A stretch of DNA of 38,133 nt from positions 1 through 38,133 of the forward strand of contig JADIMO010000099.1 in assembly GCA_017694755.1 (NCBI GenBank), written 5' to 3'. Below the pieces are notes generated by a model. It saw nothing but the letters and a program-made list of their open reading frames with translations. It was not told the DNA's origin and searched no databases. Each line of letters begins with the position of its first letter. The first letter of the stretch is position 1. This stretch comes from Candidatus Cryptobacteroides merdavium. Lineage in GTDB: Bacteria > Bacteroidota > Bacteroidia > Bacteroidales > UBA932. A program made the translations under genes and the position numbers. Below are positions 7,778 through 16,122 of this stretch, piece after piece.

Positions 7778-7798
7778 TTTACTTTGGATTTAGTGGTG
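7778..7798 (-). promoter_or_regulatory. leader motif copy 1, directly before traN
   Basis: On the - strand the bases just before the traN ATG read CACCACTAAATCCAAAGTAA followed by A. The same 20 bases precede mobA at 18671-18690, and a close variant lies upstream of traE at 16041-16060. Two copies abut the start codon, which points to a translational or post-transcriptional role. It contains no TAnnTTTG promoter element in the reading direction. Confidence 0.6.
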
Positions 7799-7816
7799 AA
7801 TAATATTGTATGTAAA

Positions 7817-9217
7817 TCAGTTCTCATATTGGTATAACAGCACCTTGTAGCCTGCCTTGAGGTGTACTTTCACGGTACGCATCTTCTGTGCGATATACTG
7901 GCTCGTACCCTGTATCACACTGCGGCCTAGGTCGGAGGCGAGCTGCGCTCCCGCATTCGTGGAGATGCTGATGCTGCTGCCGAGCGAGCCGCCCATGTTG
8001 GCGGCGATCTCCCTGACCGCATCAATCTCCATGGAGCCGGGGATGAAGATGCCCTCCTGGCCGTCACTGTCAAATACGGAGAGTTCCACGGGAATGATTG
8101 TGCCGCCGTATTCTATCGAGGAGACCATGATGCCGAGCCGTTCGCCCTGCACCCTTGCCGCACCCACAATGACCGTATTTCTCGGAATTACCATATCCGA
8201 CACTCTCATCGCTTCAAGCAGACGGAGGCGCACTGTCTGGCCGTCCGTTATCGTCTGGTCTGAATGGACACACGCAGATATGGTGTTCCTGCTTCCCGTC
8301 CGTGCCGTACCGACCGCCGTATTGAAACCATAGTTCCTTTCCTGCGTGTATCCGGCCACGAATTCCGCATCGCTCATCGGCTGCGGGAGAGAGGAGACGA
8401 TCTGACTTGTAACAGTTCCGACCGGCATGGCCACAGCATTGCCGTTATGCACAGCCGCTTTCCGTCCATCTTCCTGATCGGAGACGGCAGTCTGCCCGCC
8501 CACATCCTGACCTCGGGGCATGTATTTCGCCGCCAGTTCGTAGGACTTCTCAAGCAGGGCAATCTGCTCGTCCATAGACGAGGGCTGTGCCTGCTGCTGC
8601 GCCATCATTGCTTCCAGTTCGTCCACACGCCTCTGAAGCTCTTCCTTCTCGGTGTCCTCTTCCGGTGTCTCGTAGAAGTTTCCCAATGTGGCATTGATGT
8701 CCCGGTAGGCATCGGCTGAGTTCCTGATGGCAGCACTCCCGGTACTTCCGCCACCGGCATAACCGGCGTATGCCGTACCGCCGCCGGGATTGAGCAGGTC
8801 GTATTCATCACTGTCCGCACCTTCATTCTCCGTCCCGGCATTGTCAAACAGAGAGGCGAGGTCTTGGACGGCCCTGTCACGGTCTTTCTGTCTTGCTTCC
8901 AGCGATGCCTGCTCGTAGGCTTTCTCCTTGTCACCGATGATGACGGCATCGGTCGGGAGCGGCATTTCCGTATTGAAACCCGTTCCGGACTGTTCCTGCT
9001 CCTTATCCTCCGCCGATGGAGAGAATATCAGCCACATCGAGCCGAGAAACATCAGACCCATCAACGGATAGATGAGCATCTTCTTCCGCCTTTGCCGCTG
9101 TTCATTCGTAAGCGGCTCTTTCGGGGTATTGCCCTTTTCCCCTTCAGGCGTTCTTCCAATCAGTTCATTCAGTCTCATCGGCATCATGTTCTGGTGTTTC
9201 ACAATCGGGCCGTTCAA
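7817..9217 (-). CDS. traM: conjugative transposon protein TraM (VirB10-like)
   Basis: The 466-residue inner-membrane protein has a short cytoplasmic N-terminus, one membrane helix (LIYPLMGLMFLGSMWLIF, about residues 49-66), then a long acidic and Gln-rich periplasmic linker with a coiled coil around residues 195-235. A VirB10-like C-terminal domain follows (NTISACVHSDQTITDGQTVR and GSMEIDAVREIAANMGGSLG). It should link inner and outer membranes in the transfer channel. The first ATG overlaps traL by 53 bases; in-frame ATGs at 9187, 9184 and 9178 are also possible starts. The gene is followed by traN after 39 bases. Confidence 0.9.
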   Translation of the reverse strand: MNGPIVKHQNMMPMRLNELIGRTPEGEKGNTPKEPLTNEQRQRRKKMLIYPLMGLMFLGSMWLIFSPSAEDKEQEQSGTGFNTEMPLPTDAVIIGDKEKAYEQASLEARQKDRDRAVQDLASLFDNAGTENEGADSDEYDLLNPGGGTAYAGYAGGGSTGSAAIRNSADAYRDINATLGNFYETPEEDTEKEELQRRVDELEAMMAQQQAQPSSMDEQIALLEKSYELAAKYMPRGQDVGGQTAVSDQEDGRKAAVHNGNAVAMPVGTVTSQIVSSLPQPMSDAEFVAGYTQERNYGFNTAVGTARTGSRNTISACVHSDQTITDGQTVRLRLLEAMRVSDMVIPRNTVIVGAARVQGERLGIMVSSIEYGGTIIPVELSVFDSDGQEGIFIPGSMEIDAVREIAANMGGSLGSSISISTNAGAQLASDLGRSVIQGTSQYIAQKMRTVKVHLKAGYKVLLYQYEN

Positions 9218-9446
9218 GGGACGGCAGCTCCAGGTGTTCTATATGCTCTATCCGCATCGGTTCGCTGCCTTTCCCGAAATCGTGGATTGCCGTTCCAAGC
9301 ATGACAAGGCAGCCGGCGGTAAAGAGAGAGAACATCACGACCACAGCCGTAAGGCGGGCTTTAGGGGAAAGTGCCTCCAGGCGGCTGCGCAGCCGCCTGT
9401 CAATGGCATCACGCCACCCTGTAATTTTATTTATTGTCTTTCTCAT
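9165..9446 (-). CDS. traL: conjugative transposon protein TraL (DUF3989)
   Basis: This 93-residue protein has a basic N-terminus (MRKTINKITGWRDAIDRRLR), one membrane helix (about residues 32-52, AVVVMFSLFTAGCLVMLG) and an acidic C-terminal tail with EHIEHLELPSLERPDCE. This is the usual layout of the DUF3989/TraL family in Bacteroidales tra operons. It starts 11 bases after traK ends and its 3' end overlaps traM. It is probably a small inner-membrane component of the channel; no enzymatic motif is present. Confidence 0.85.
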   Translation of the reverse strand: MRKTINKITGWRDAIDRRLRSRLEALSPKARLTAVVVMFSLFTAGCLVMLGTAIHDFGKGSEPMRIEHIEHLELPSLERPDCETPEHDADETE

Positions 9447-9457
9447 TGTATTGTCTC

Positions 9458-10081
9458 CTATCTTTCTATTGTCCTTAAATCCTTGTTCTCCAAAATAGTA
9501 AACCCTTCAATCGTAAACCCGTTGGGATTGCTGTCGCTTCTTGTGGCGTTGAGCAGGCGGCACGATGTTACGAGGCTGCGCTCCGTCACATTGCTCTCAC
9601 GGATAATCATCTGCCTTGCGTAGGTCATGGCGCTGTAAGGGTAGTTGTCGAAGTTGCAGACCACGCTGTCCACCTGAAGCACCTGGTTGATGTTTCCTGC
9701 GATGATTCGGTTGTAGTAGCCTTTCTCTGCAAAGTCCGTGTAATAGTTGTATGCGCTCCTGTCCGCCAGCAGCAGGGCGCGTTTCAGGTTATGCTCAATC
9801 GCGCTCTTTTCAGGAGACAGCGTGAAGAACAGCTCATGAAACCGCCTGACATGCTCCCTCGCTTCGGCGGGCCTGTTCTGTGCCATGTCCTGCGACAGGG
9901 CGAGCATCAGTGATTTGCCGTTGTCCAGCACATATATCTTCTGCCTCTGCGCCTCCGCAAAGCGGAATGCGCACCATACCGAGCAGACGGCTATGAACGA
10001 GCAGGCCGCCACAAGGACAATTCCGAACAGGCGTATCTGTCTGAAGGATGTCTCGATGTTCTTTAATGACTTGAATTCCAT
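9458..10081 (-). CDS. traK: conjugative transposon protein TraK (VirB8-like)
   Basis: The 207-residue protein begins with the TraK-typical MEFKSLKNIETSFRQIRLFG, followed by a single membrane helix (about residues 18-38) and a periplasmic domain with family-like stretches RAEAREHVRRFHELFFTLSP-type (here RPAEAREHVRRFHELFFTLS) and NRIIAGNINQVLQVDSVVCN. TraK is the VirB8-like assembly component in Bacteroidetes type IV systems. It lies 20 bases after traJ and 11 bases before traL on the same strand. Confidence 0.92.
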   Translation of the reverse strand: MEFKSLKNIETSFRQIRLFGIVLVAACSFIAVCSVWCAFRFAEAQRQKIYVLDNGKSLMLALSQDMAQNRPAEAREHVRRFHELFFTLSPEKSAIEHNLKRALLLADRSAYNYYTDFAEKGYYNRIIAGNINQVLQVDSVVCNFDNYPYSAMTYARQMIIRESNVTERSLVTSCRLLNATRSDSNPNGFTIEGFTILENKDLRTIER

Positions 10082-10101
10082 AATTTTCTGTTGTTAATGG
10101 A

Positions 10102-11151
10102 TTATTTTTTCTTGAACAGTTTTCCGGCAACGGACATGGCCTTGCCTCCGGCACTCTTCATCAGCTTGCCGCCACGTCCCGCCGCATTGCCGGCTGCCGC
10201 ACCTGCCACGCTTCCGGCAAGTGCCCCGGCCGTACCGATGTTGCGGCCGTAATTGCCGATGCCGCCTCCTGCGCTGATGATCCAGCCTGCCACCGTAGGT
10301 ATGGTGAAATAGCCGACGATTCCGATGATGAGGAACGTGATATACACCCCGTTGCTCGCCTCTATGGAGAAATTCGGATCGGTCTGCAGGGCCTCGATGT
10401 CATTCCGGAGCATCAGTATCTGTATCTTGGCGAGGATGGTGCTGAACAGGTCGGACACTGGCAGCCACAGATATATCTGTATGTACCGGCAGAACCACTG
10501 GGACATGGTGGAATGGAAGCCGTCCCATACCGAAATGGCAAAGGCTATCGGTCCCAGTATGGAGAGCACCACAAGGAAGAAGGTGCGGAGCGTGTCTATG
10601 ACCAGAGCGGCGGCCGCGAACAGCAGTTCCAGTATCTCGCGGAAGAAATCCCTGATGTTTTTCTTCATGTTGTACATTCCACGCTCAATATACATTCCGG
10701 CCATGGTAACCATATCCGACGGAGACCATCCCAGCTCATCCAGTTGCTTGTCGAACTCCTCGTTGCTCACCAAAAAGGCCGTTTCAGGATTGCGCATCAT
10801 AGCCTCGTACTCCAGCTGGTCCTTCTGCTCCTGATAGCTGTTCATGTCAAATGTCTGGGATTCCAGTATGCGGTGCGTGCCCTGCACTACCGGGCTGAGA
10901 ATGGAGTTCATCGTCCCCAGGACAAGCGTAGGAAAGAACATGATGCAGATACCGATTGCGAAAGGGCGCAGCATCGGATATACGTCTATCGGCTCGGCCT
11001 TGGTCAGGGACTGCCACACCCGGACCGCCACATAGAGCAATGCCCCCAGCCCCGCAAGCCCTTTCGCCACGGAGGTCATGTCCGAGCAGAGCGGCATCAT
11101 CTCCTCATAGAGCGAGCGCAGTATCTGGTGCAGGTTGTCGAACTCTCCCAT
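10102..11151 (-). CDS. traJ: conjugative transposon protein TraJ (VirB6/TrbL-like)
   Basis: The 349-residue polytopic membrane protein has hydrophobic stretches near residues 25-45, 62-85, 168-195, 200-230 and 268-300 and a Gly/Ala-rich C-terminal end (GALAGSVAGAAAGNAAGRGG) that finishes in basic residues. Characteristic pieces include DMTSVAKGLAGLGALLYVAV near the N-terminus and QWFCRYIQIYLWLPVSDLFS in the middle. This is the VirB6-like inner-membrane core protein of the Bacteroidetes transfer system. It begins 1 base after traI ends and is followed by traK. Confidence 0.92.
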   Translation of the reverse strand: MGEFDNLHQILRSLYEEMMPLCSDMTSVAKGLAGLGALLYVAVRVWQSLTKAEPIDVYPMLRPFAIGICIMFFPTLVLGTMNSILSPVVQGTHRILESQTFDMNSYQEQKDQLEYEAMMRNPETAFLVSNEEFDKQLDELGWSPSDMVTMAGMYIERGMYNMKKNIRDFFREILELLFAAAALVIDTLRTFFLVVLSILGPIAFAISVWDGFHSTMSQWFCRYIQIYLWLPVSDLFSTILAKIQILMLRNDIEALQTDPNFSIEASNGVYITFLIIGIVGYFTIPTVAGWIISAGGGIGNYGRNIGTAGALAGSVAGAAAGNAAGRGGKLMKSAGGKAMSVAGKLFKKK

Positions 11152-11152
11152 A

Positions 11153-11782
11153 TTACCAGTATCTTTCGTTAGCGTTGCCGTACAGTGACATCACACGGCT
11201 CACGTCGTTCTTCTTCCTTGCTCTCAGATAGCTGACGGAGATATTCTTGTTGGTGTAGTATGACACCATGTTGCGGTAGCGCCTGATGGAATTGTAGCAC
11301 CTGTCCACCACATCCATGCGCTCCTTGTCGGTCATCTGGAGCGTGGTGATGTTCACTACATCCTTCATTTCCTTCAATACGTTGTTGCTCTCCTCCAGCA
11401 GTTTCGTGTAACCGAATGCAATTGCCGAGAGTTCCTCCGCCGTGAAGTTCTCGTCCTGGAGCATCAGCTGGAAACTCGTAACGTACATCTCGGAGATTTC
11501 CCCGACCATCAGGATCGTGTTCTTGACCTTGATGCCGTCCTTGACGAGATTGTTTACCTTTTTCAGCGCATCGTAATACTTCTTGCCCTGCTCGTAGATC
11601 TTCACGGTCTCCTGAAAATTCTTAATCATGTTGGTAGCCGTCGTGGATGTCTGGACGATGTTCTTGGCTGCATTGATGATGCCCTGTGCCAGATTGGTGG
11701 GGTCTGTGACAACCCATTGGGCGTTTGCCTTGCCTCCCAACAGCAGGAAGAGGCCGCACAGTATTATAATTTTATGTTTCAT
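11153..11782 (-). CDS. traI: conjugative transposon protein TraI (DUF4141)
   Basis: The 209-residue product starts with a signal peptide (MKHKIIILCGLFLLLGGKANA, cleavage before QWVVTDP). The mature protein is helical, with the DUF4141/TraI pattern NLAQGIINAAKNIVQTSTTA followed by a coiled coil (EQGKKYYDALKKVNNLVKDG). A C-terminal stretch contains YRNMVSYYTNKNISVSYLRA. The layout recalls VirB5-type periplasmic proteins, which is an inference from position and fold. It lies directly upstream of traJ (1-base gap). Confidence 0.9.
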   Translation of the reverse strand: MKHKIIILCGLFLLLGGKANAQWVVTDPTNLAQGIINAAKNIVQTSTTATNMIKNFQETVKIYEQGKKYYDALKKVNNLVKDGIKVKNTILMVGEISEMYVTSFQLMLQDENFTAEELSAIAFGYTKLLEESNNVLKEMKDVVNITTLQMTDKERMDVVDRCYNSIRRYRNMVSYYTNKNISVSYLRARKKNDVSRVMSLYGNANERYW

Positions 11783-11832
11783 ATCAATTCTTTTTTGATT
11801 GTCTGTTTATAAATTTGATGTTGGGAAGTTTA

Positions 11833-12423
11833 TCACATTCCCGGCTTTCTGCCTCCTGGCCTGTTCCGCAAAGTCCTGCCACGGTTATTGTCAGCGATGC
11901 CGGCCTGCCGTCTGTCAGGGCCGAACAATTCATCCGCATAGGGCCTCCGTCCGGTCATCCTGACAAAACGTGAGTCAAGTTCCCTGTATGCATTCTTCGC
12001 CTGTTCCGACTGCGTCCTATGCGGAGCGGTACGGTCTATTCCGTATTTCGCGAAGAAATCAAGCTTATATAAAATATTGTCCGCATACTTCGGATTCTTT
12101 GCGACCATGCCGAGTATTTCCAGTTCCTCATTCAGTTTCTCAAGATATGGTACCGGGGGCTTTCCGCAGCTCTCCATAGCGGCCTCAATCTTCCGTGTAA
12201 GCCTGGCCTCCATGGCTGTAATGTCGGGAAGTCTTCCGTCTTTCCTGCCTGTTTCATAGTCTTCATATTCCATGTTCTCAATCCTGTTATACATGGCATA
12301 GTCCTCAGTCAGCCCGTATTCTTTCAGTATGTACTCGGGGATCTCCTGCCTTTGGGTGAGGAAACCGTACAGGACCGTGATTGTTCTGGTCTTTACCTGT
12401 TGTGAAATGTCATTGTCTCTCAT
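11833..12423 (-). CDS. unknown tra-operon protein between the DUF3876 gene and traI
   Basis: The protein is 196 residues if translation starts at the ATG at 12421-12423, which overlaps the upstream stop as ATGA. A longer open frame reaches 12702 but would run deep into the preceding gene. The protein is soluble and charged, with helices in the middle (MEARLTRKIEAAMESCGKPP then YLEKLNEELEILGMVAKNPK) and a basic, proline/glycine/arginine-rich C-terminus. It has no signal peptide, so it is probably cytoplasmic. I recognise no family and no catalytic motif. Confidence 0.65.
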   Translation of the reverse strand: MRDNDISQQVKTRTITVLYGFLTQRQEIPEYILKEYGLTEDYAMYNRIENMEYEDYETGRKDGRLPDITAMEARLTRKIEAAMESCGKPPVPYLEKLNEELEILGMVAKNPKYADNILYKLDFFAKYGIDRTAPHRTQSEQAKNAYRELDSRFVRMTGRRPYADELFGPDRRQAGIADNNRGRTLRNRPGGRKPGM

Positions 12424-12812
12424 AACCCGGCCTCTCCATTTTCTGTATTTCCTCCGTTTTTGCGCACATAGTCCCCGTTCGGGGAGAATGTCAGCACATC
12501 GGCGGCTTCGTTGTAAGCCACATCTATGCGGAAGCCAGTGTTCATGAACATATTGCCGTTCTCCTCTTCCTGAAGAAGATAGGTTTCCGGCTTCATTCTG
12601 CGGCTCAGTCCCGATCTCTTGAACACCGTGACCTTGTATGCCTCGCCCTCCCTGTAGATGAGGATGTCCGGTTTGCCGTCCACGCTTTCCCAGTTTCCGC
12701 ATATGCGGTCCCTTATGCTGCCTTCAGTTCCGGCGCAGCCCTGCAGGAGCAGGCCCGCCATCCCTATGAGGTAGCTGCCCATCAGCAGCACCTGTTTCCT
12801 TGTCATTTTCAT
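12420..12812 (-). CDS. DUF3876-type lipoprotein at the traH position
   Basis: The 130-residue protein has a lipoprotein signal (MTRKQVLLMGSYLIGMAGLL, then LLQGC with the lipid-modified Cys near residue 26). The mature part is a small beta-rich domain: WESVDGKPDILIYREGEAYK, VTVFKRSG, TYLLQEEENGNMFMNTGF and DVLTFSPNGDYVRK. This matches the DUF3876 family found in Bacteroidales conjugative elements. Start may be Met 1 or Met 3 (MTRK). It follows traG by 30 bases, so it holds the position of traH in CTnDOT, but I do not assert homology to that gene. Confidence 0.72.
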   Translation of the reverse strand: MKMTRKQVLLMGSYLIGMAGLLLQGCAGTEGSIRDRICGNWESVDGKPDILIYREGEAYKVTVFKRSGLSRRMKPETYLLQEEENGNMFMNTGFRIDVAYNEAADVLTFSPNGDYVRKNGGNTENGEAGL

Positions 12813-12842
12813 ATTTTCTGTGTTTTTAGTGTTGTTGTTCCG

Positions 12843-15335
12843 TTATTTCCTGTTTTCGGCTATCTGCCGGATAGCCGCCTCAATGTCGCCGCCGAACTTC
12901 TCCGCAAGCGCATACACCTCCATCTTTTCCGTCTCTTCGGTCGTGTATGCCAGATACTCCTGCGTGCTGACCTCGGTGGCATAGACGGCGGACTGTGTTC
13001 CTCCAAGACCTATCCATACTTCCTTGTAAAGCCGTGAGGGGTCATTCGCCTGATTGATGGAGAGTATCTGCGCCTTTTCCTTGTCGGTCAGACCCAGAAG
13101 CGACTGTATCGCGTCAAACTTGTTCATGAACTTCCGTTGGTCAAGCAGGATTTTACAGTCGGAGTTGTTGATTATGGACTCTTTCACGATTTCCGAAGAA
13201 ATGATGTCCTCCACTTCCTGCGTGACAATAATCGCCTCGCCGTAAAACTTTCTGACCGTTTTGTAGAGGTACTTTATATAGGAAGCCATGTTTGCCGAAG
13301 CAATCGCCTTCCAAGCCTCCTCGATGGCAATGACCTTGCGGACACCCTTCAACCTTCTCATTTTGTTGATGAACAGCTCCATAATGATAATGGTCGTTAC
13401 CGGGAAGAGGATGGGGTGATCCTTTATTGCATCAATTTCAAAGACAATGAACCGCTTGTGCAGCAAGTCCAGTTCCTTGTCCGAGTTCAGCAGGTAGTCA
13501 TACTCACCGCCACGATAGTACGGTTCAAGCACATTCAGGAATCCGGCAAGGTCAAAGTCCTTCTCCCTCACTTTCTTCTCCTCCAGCCGGGCGCGGTACT
13601 CCGTTCCTACAAACTCGTAGAAGGAATTGAAGGACGGCCTGACCGTATCGTCATCCCTGATGCGGCTGATGTAGAGGGCGACCGCATTGGAAACGGCTAC
13701 TTCCTCGGCACGGGTAGCAGGCTCGTTGTCCTTTTTCCACAGCGTAAGCAACAGGGTCTTGATGCTCTCCCGTTTCTCAATATCGAACACGTTGTCCTCC
13801 GTGTAAAACGGATTGAACGAAATCGGATTCTCATCCGTATAGGTGTAATAGATTCCGTCCTGGCCGTGAGTCTTGCGGTTTATCATCCCGCACAGACCCT
13901 GATAGCTGTTGCCCGTATCCACGATGACGATGTGCGATCCCTGCTCGTAATACTGTCTCACGAAATGATTCATGAAAAAGGACTTGCCGCTTCCGGAAGG
14001 TCCGAGGACGAACTTGTTGCGGTTGGTCGTCACACCCCGCTTCATCGGCAGGTCGCTGATGTCGATATGGAGCGGCTTGCCTGTCAGCCTGTCCACCATC
14101 TTCAACCCGAAAGGCGAAACGGAGTCCCGGTAGTTGGTTTCCCCGGTGAAAAGGCACACCGGCTGCTCTATGAATGTGTAGAAGCTCTCCTCCGCAGGGA
14201 AATCCGCCTCATTGCCGGGTATGCCTGCCCAGAACAGGGTAGGACAGTCCACCGTGTTGTAGCGCGGAGTACACTCCATGGAGGCGAGCTGGCTGCCCGT
14301 CTCGTTCTTGATGCGCTTGAGTTCTTCCGCATCGTCGCCCCACGCCATGACATTGAAATGTGCACGGACGGATGTCAGGCCGAAACTGTGCGCCTCGTTC
14401 AGGTATTCCTCTATCCATTCCTTGTTGATGGCGTTGCTCCGGGAGTACCTTGAAAGCGACTGCATGTTGCGTGCGGACTTCTCGAAGCGTTTCAGGTTCT
14501 CGTCGCTGTTGTCGATGAATACATACTGGTTGTATATGTGGTTGCAAGGCAGCAGCAGCCCGAGCGGGCTTGCAAACGACAGCCGGCAGTCGCTCCGGTC
14601 CGTGGACAGCCGCTCATAACGGCTGTCCGTGGCCACCTGTGACGGCATGTCGTCCACATCCGAGAGTGTATGCACGCAGAGCCGCTTGTCCCCGATGCGC
14701 ATTCCGTCTGGCGAAAGGGCGATGTCCTGCAGGCAGGCATTCTCCTCCGTGGAGAGCGAGAGGTAGCGGGCTATCAGTCCCGCCTTCTCCCTCGTCCCGG
14801 TAATCTCATCGTCCTGGAGGCGGCGCAGGCGGATAAAGCCGGAGTCGTTCATGATCCTTGAGAACTGCTCAGTAGCCTCGATGAATCTCAGCACGGCATC
14901 CCTGTCGCTGATTTCCTTCGGGATGATGAAGCCACGGCACAGCGTGCTGAAGTTGCTCTGCCTGCGGTTGCGTTCCTTCGTGGTCTTCGTCAGGAACAGC
15001 CAGCACCTGTGATTGAGAAACGGCCGCTCGTTGAAGTGCCGCTCGAAACTCCTGCTGAGAAAACTCATGTCCTCCTTCTGGAGTTCCGGACTGTAGTTCT
15101 CCCTGACAAACCAGTCCTGCTTGTGGACGACACTGAAGTCCGGAAGCACCCTGATGGCCTTGCACCATGCCCCGTGCATGGCCTCATATTCCGCAGAAGT
15201 TACGGTGTAGATTTCAGGCAATGTCACCTCGAAGGCCACGGTGATGTCCGCATCCTTTGACACTATGCAGCCGTTCTCCACGCTCAGAAGAGGGAACTTG
15301 CTCTCCAGAGTGGCGGCTTTCATGATGTTTCTCAT
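12843..15335 (-). CDS. traG: TraG, VirB4-like conjugation ATPase
   Basis: The protein is 830 residues from the ATG at 15333-15335, which overlaps the traF stop as ATGA. An upstream in-frame ATG at 15479 would run through traF and is rejected. The N-terminal half is the TraG/CagE-like domain. The C-terminal half is the ATPase domain, with Walker A LGPSGSGKSFFM near residue 445 and Walker B VIAIEEAWKA near residue 668, followed by motifs such as SIINNSDCKILLDQ. It is the VirB4-type ATPase that powers channel assembly and transport at the inner membrane. Length is typical of the family. Confidence 0.95.
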   Translation of the reverse strand: MRNIMKAATLESKFPLLSVENGCIVSKDADITVAFEVTLPEIYTVTSAEYEAMHGAWCKAIRVLPDFSVVHKQDWFVRENYSPELQKEDMSFLSRSFERHFNERPFLNHRCWLFLTKTTKERNRRQSNFSTLCRGFIIPKEISDRDAVLRFIEATEQFSRIMNDSGFIRLRRLQDDEITGTREKAGLIARYLSLSTEENACLQDIALSPDGMRIGDKRLCVHTLSDVDDMPSQVATDSRYERLSTDRSDCRLSFASPLGLLLPCNHIYNQYVFIDNSDENLKRFEKSARNMQSLSRYSRSNAINKEWIEEYLNEAHSFGLTSVRAHFNVMAWGDDAEELKRIKNETGSQLASMECTPRYNTVDCPTLFWAGIPGNEADFPAEESFYTFIEQPVCLFTGETNYRDSVSPFGLKMVDRLTGKPLHIDISDLPMKRGVTTNRNKFVLGPSGSGKSFFMNHFVRQYYEQGSHIVIVDTGNSYQGLCGMINRKTHGQDGIYYTYTDENPISFNPFYTEDNVFDIEKRESIKTLLLTLWKKDNEPATRAEEVAVSNAVALYISRIRDDDTVRPSFNSFYEFVGTEYRARLEEKKVREKDFDLAGFLNVLEPYYRGGEYDYLLNSDKELDLLHKRFIVFEIDAIKDHPILFPVTTIIIMELFINKMRRLKGVRKVIAIEEAWKAIASANMASYIKYLYKTVRKFYGEAIIVTQEVEDIISSEIVKESIINNSDCKILLDQRKFMNKFDAIQSLLGLTDKEKAQILSINQANDPSRLYKEVWIGLGGTQSAVYATEVSTQEYLAYTTEETEKMEVYALAEKFGGDIEAAIRQIAENRK

Positions 15336-15664
15336 CGGACCGCCTCCTTTCTGTCCGGCTGCCTGAACAGCCTGAATACGGCCCTCCTGTTGATGATATA
15401 GCGCGGCCGGCTCCGCAATGCCCCGAGCTTCATCAGCCCGTGCTCGCCGTATCTGGCGTTCAGACGGAAGGTCAGCCATATCAGAGCCGAGGCCGACACC
15501 GCTGCGAAGCCTATGCAGACTCCCTGCGCCACACCTGCCATATACATCACCATGAACAGGACGAAGACGGCCAGCAGCCCGCTGCAGAAGATGAACAGGT
15601 ACTGTGCCTTCAGCCCCTTGAACTCGACAGATCTGCCTATCCCCTTATTAATAGCATATTCCAT
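15332..15664 (-). CDS. traF: conjugative transposon protein TraF (DUF4133, VirB3-like)
   Basis: This 110-residue protein has the DUF4133 start MEYAINKGIGRSVEFKGLKA, two adjacent membrane helices (about residues 22-45 and 47-67) and a basic C-terminal tail (RYIINRRAVFRLFRQPDRKE). It corresponds to VirB3, which works with the VirB4 ATPase. Its stop overlaps the traG start as ATGA, consistent with that partnership. It lies 18 bases after traE. Confidence 0.92.
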   Translation of the reverse strand: MEYAINKGIGRSVEFKGLKAQYLFIFCSGLLAVFVLFMVMYMAGVAQGVCIGFAAVSASALIWLTFRLNARYGEHGLMKLGALRSRPRYIINRRAVFRLFRQPDRKEAVR

Positions 15665-15682
15665 CGTTCCCTCCGGTTTTGA

Positions 15683-15979
15683 TTAAAGGAAGAAGGAACG
15701 CAGGATTGTCGCCGCCACGATGAGAAAGATGCAGGCTCCGAACCATGAGGCCGCTGTCTTGCTCGTGTCCGGATCTCCAGAGGAGAACTTTCCGTACACT
15801 TTCACGCCTCCGATGAGTCCCACGACAGCCCCGATTGCGTATATCAGTTTCGTCACAGGGTCGAAGTAGGAGGTCACCATGCTCGTTGCCTCCGTGATTC
15901 CGGCCATGCCGTTGCCCTGGGCGAAGGCCGTACTTGCAGCCATGAGAAAGGCTGCGAACAAGAAAATCTTTTTTGTCAT
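15683..15979 (-). CDS. traE: conjugative transposon protein TraE (DUF4134, VirB2-like)
   Basis: The 98-residue product has a signal peptide (KKIFLFAAFLMAASTAFA, cleavage before QGNGMAG) and two membrane helices in the mature part, around residues 45-62 and 78-95. Between them is the family-like stretch GGVKVYGKFSSGDPDTSKTA. This is the arrangement of VirB2-type pilin subunits. The 143 bases before it, up to traD, hold the leader motif variant at 16041-16060 and a small hairpin at 16072-16089, so it may have its own expression signal inside the operon. Confidence 0.92.
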   Translation of the reverse strand: MTKKIFLFAAFLMAASTAFAQGNGMAGITEATSMVTSYFDPVTKLIYAIGAVVGLIGGVKVYGKFSSGDPDTSKTAASWFGACIFLIVAATILRSFFL

Positions 15980-16040
15980 AATGATAAACTGTTTTTATGC
16001 CGGAGGGGTGGATAGGCCCTCAGGCGGGTTGATACTTTTT

Positions 16041-16060
16041 TACTTTTTGGATTTAGTGGT
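16041..16060 (-). promoter_or_regulatory. leader motif copy 2 (variant), upstream of traE
   Basis: The - strand reads ACCACTAAATCCAAAAAGTA, which matches the motif before traN and mobA except for two extra A bases before GTA. It lies 61 bases before the traE start codon, unlike the other two copies, which touch their start codons. Just upstream on the same strand is a hairpin with ACGGG/CCCGT arms (16072-16089). Confidence 0.5.
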
Positions 16061-16122
16061 CTGCTTTTCTGACGGGAGCAGCTACCCGTAGTCTCTTTCT
16101 TTCATTGCAATCTTTTTTGTTG

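Noticed and set aside
7778..7798. Reading the repeated leader motif as a promoter
   Set aside because: In the direction of the genes it has no TAnnTTTG or TTTG element; on the opposite strand TACTTTG has the wrong length. Its contact with start codons fits a leader better.
12424..12702. N-terminal extension of the unknown gene at 11833-12423
   Set aside because: The extra 93 residues are a frame shadow of the DUF3876 gene; the ATG at 12421-12423 with an ATGA overlap explains the start.
13137..14453. Long + strand open frame of 438 codons opposite traG
   Set aside because: It is the antisense shadow of a well-supported VirB4 gene, its translation shows no domain, signal or sensible composition, and it has no promoter or neighbour on that strand.
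15336..15479. N-terminal extension of traG
   Set aside because: It lies inside traF and reads as a low-complexity shadow; the family start MRNIMKAATLESKF is at 15335.
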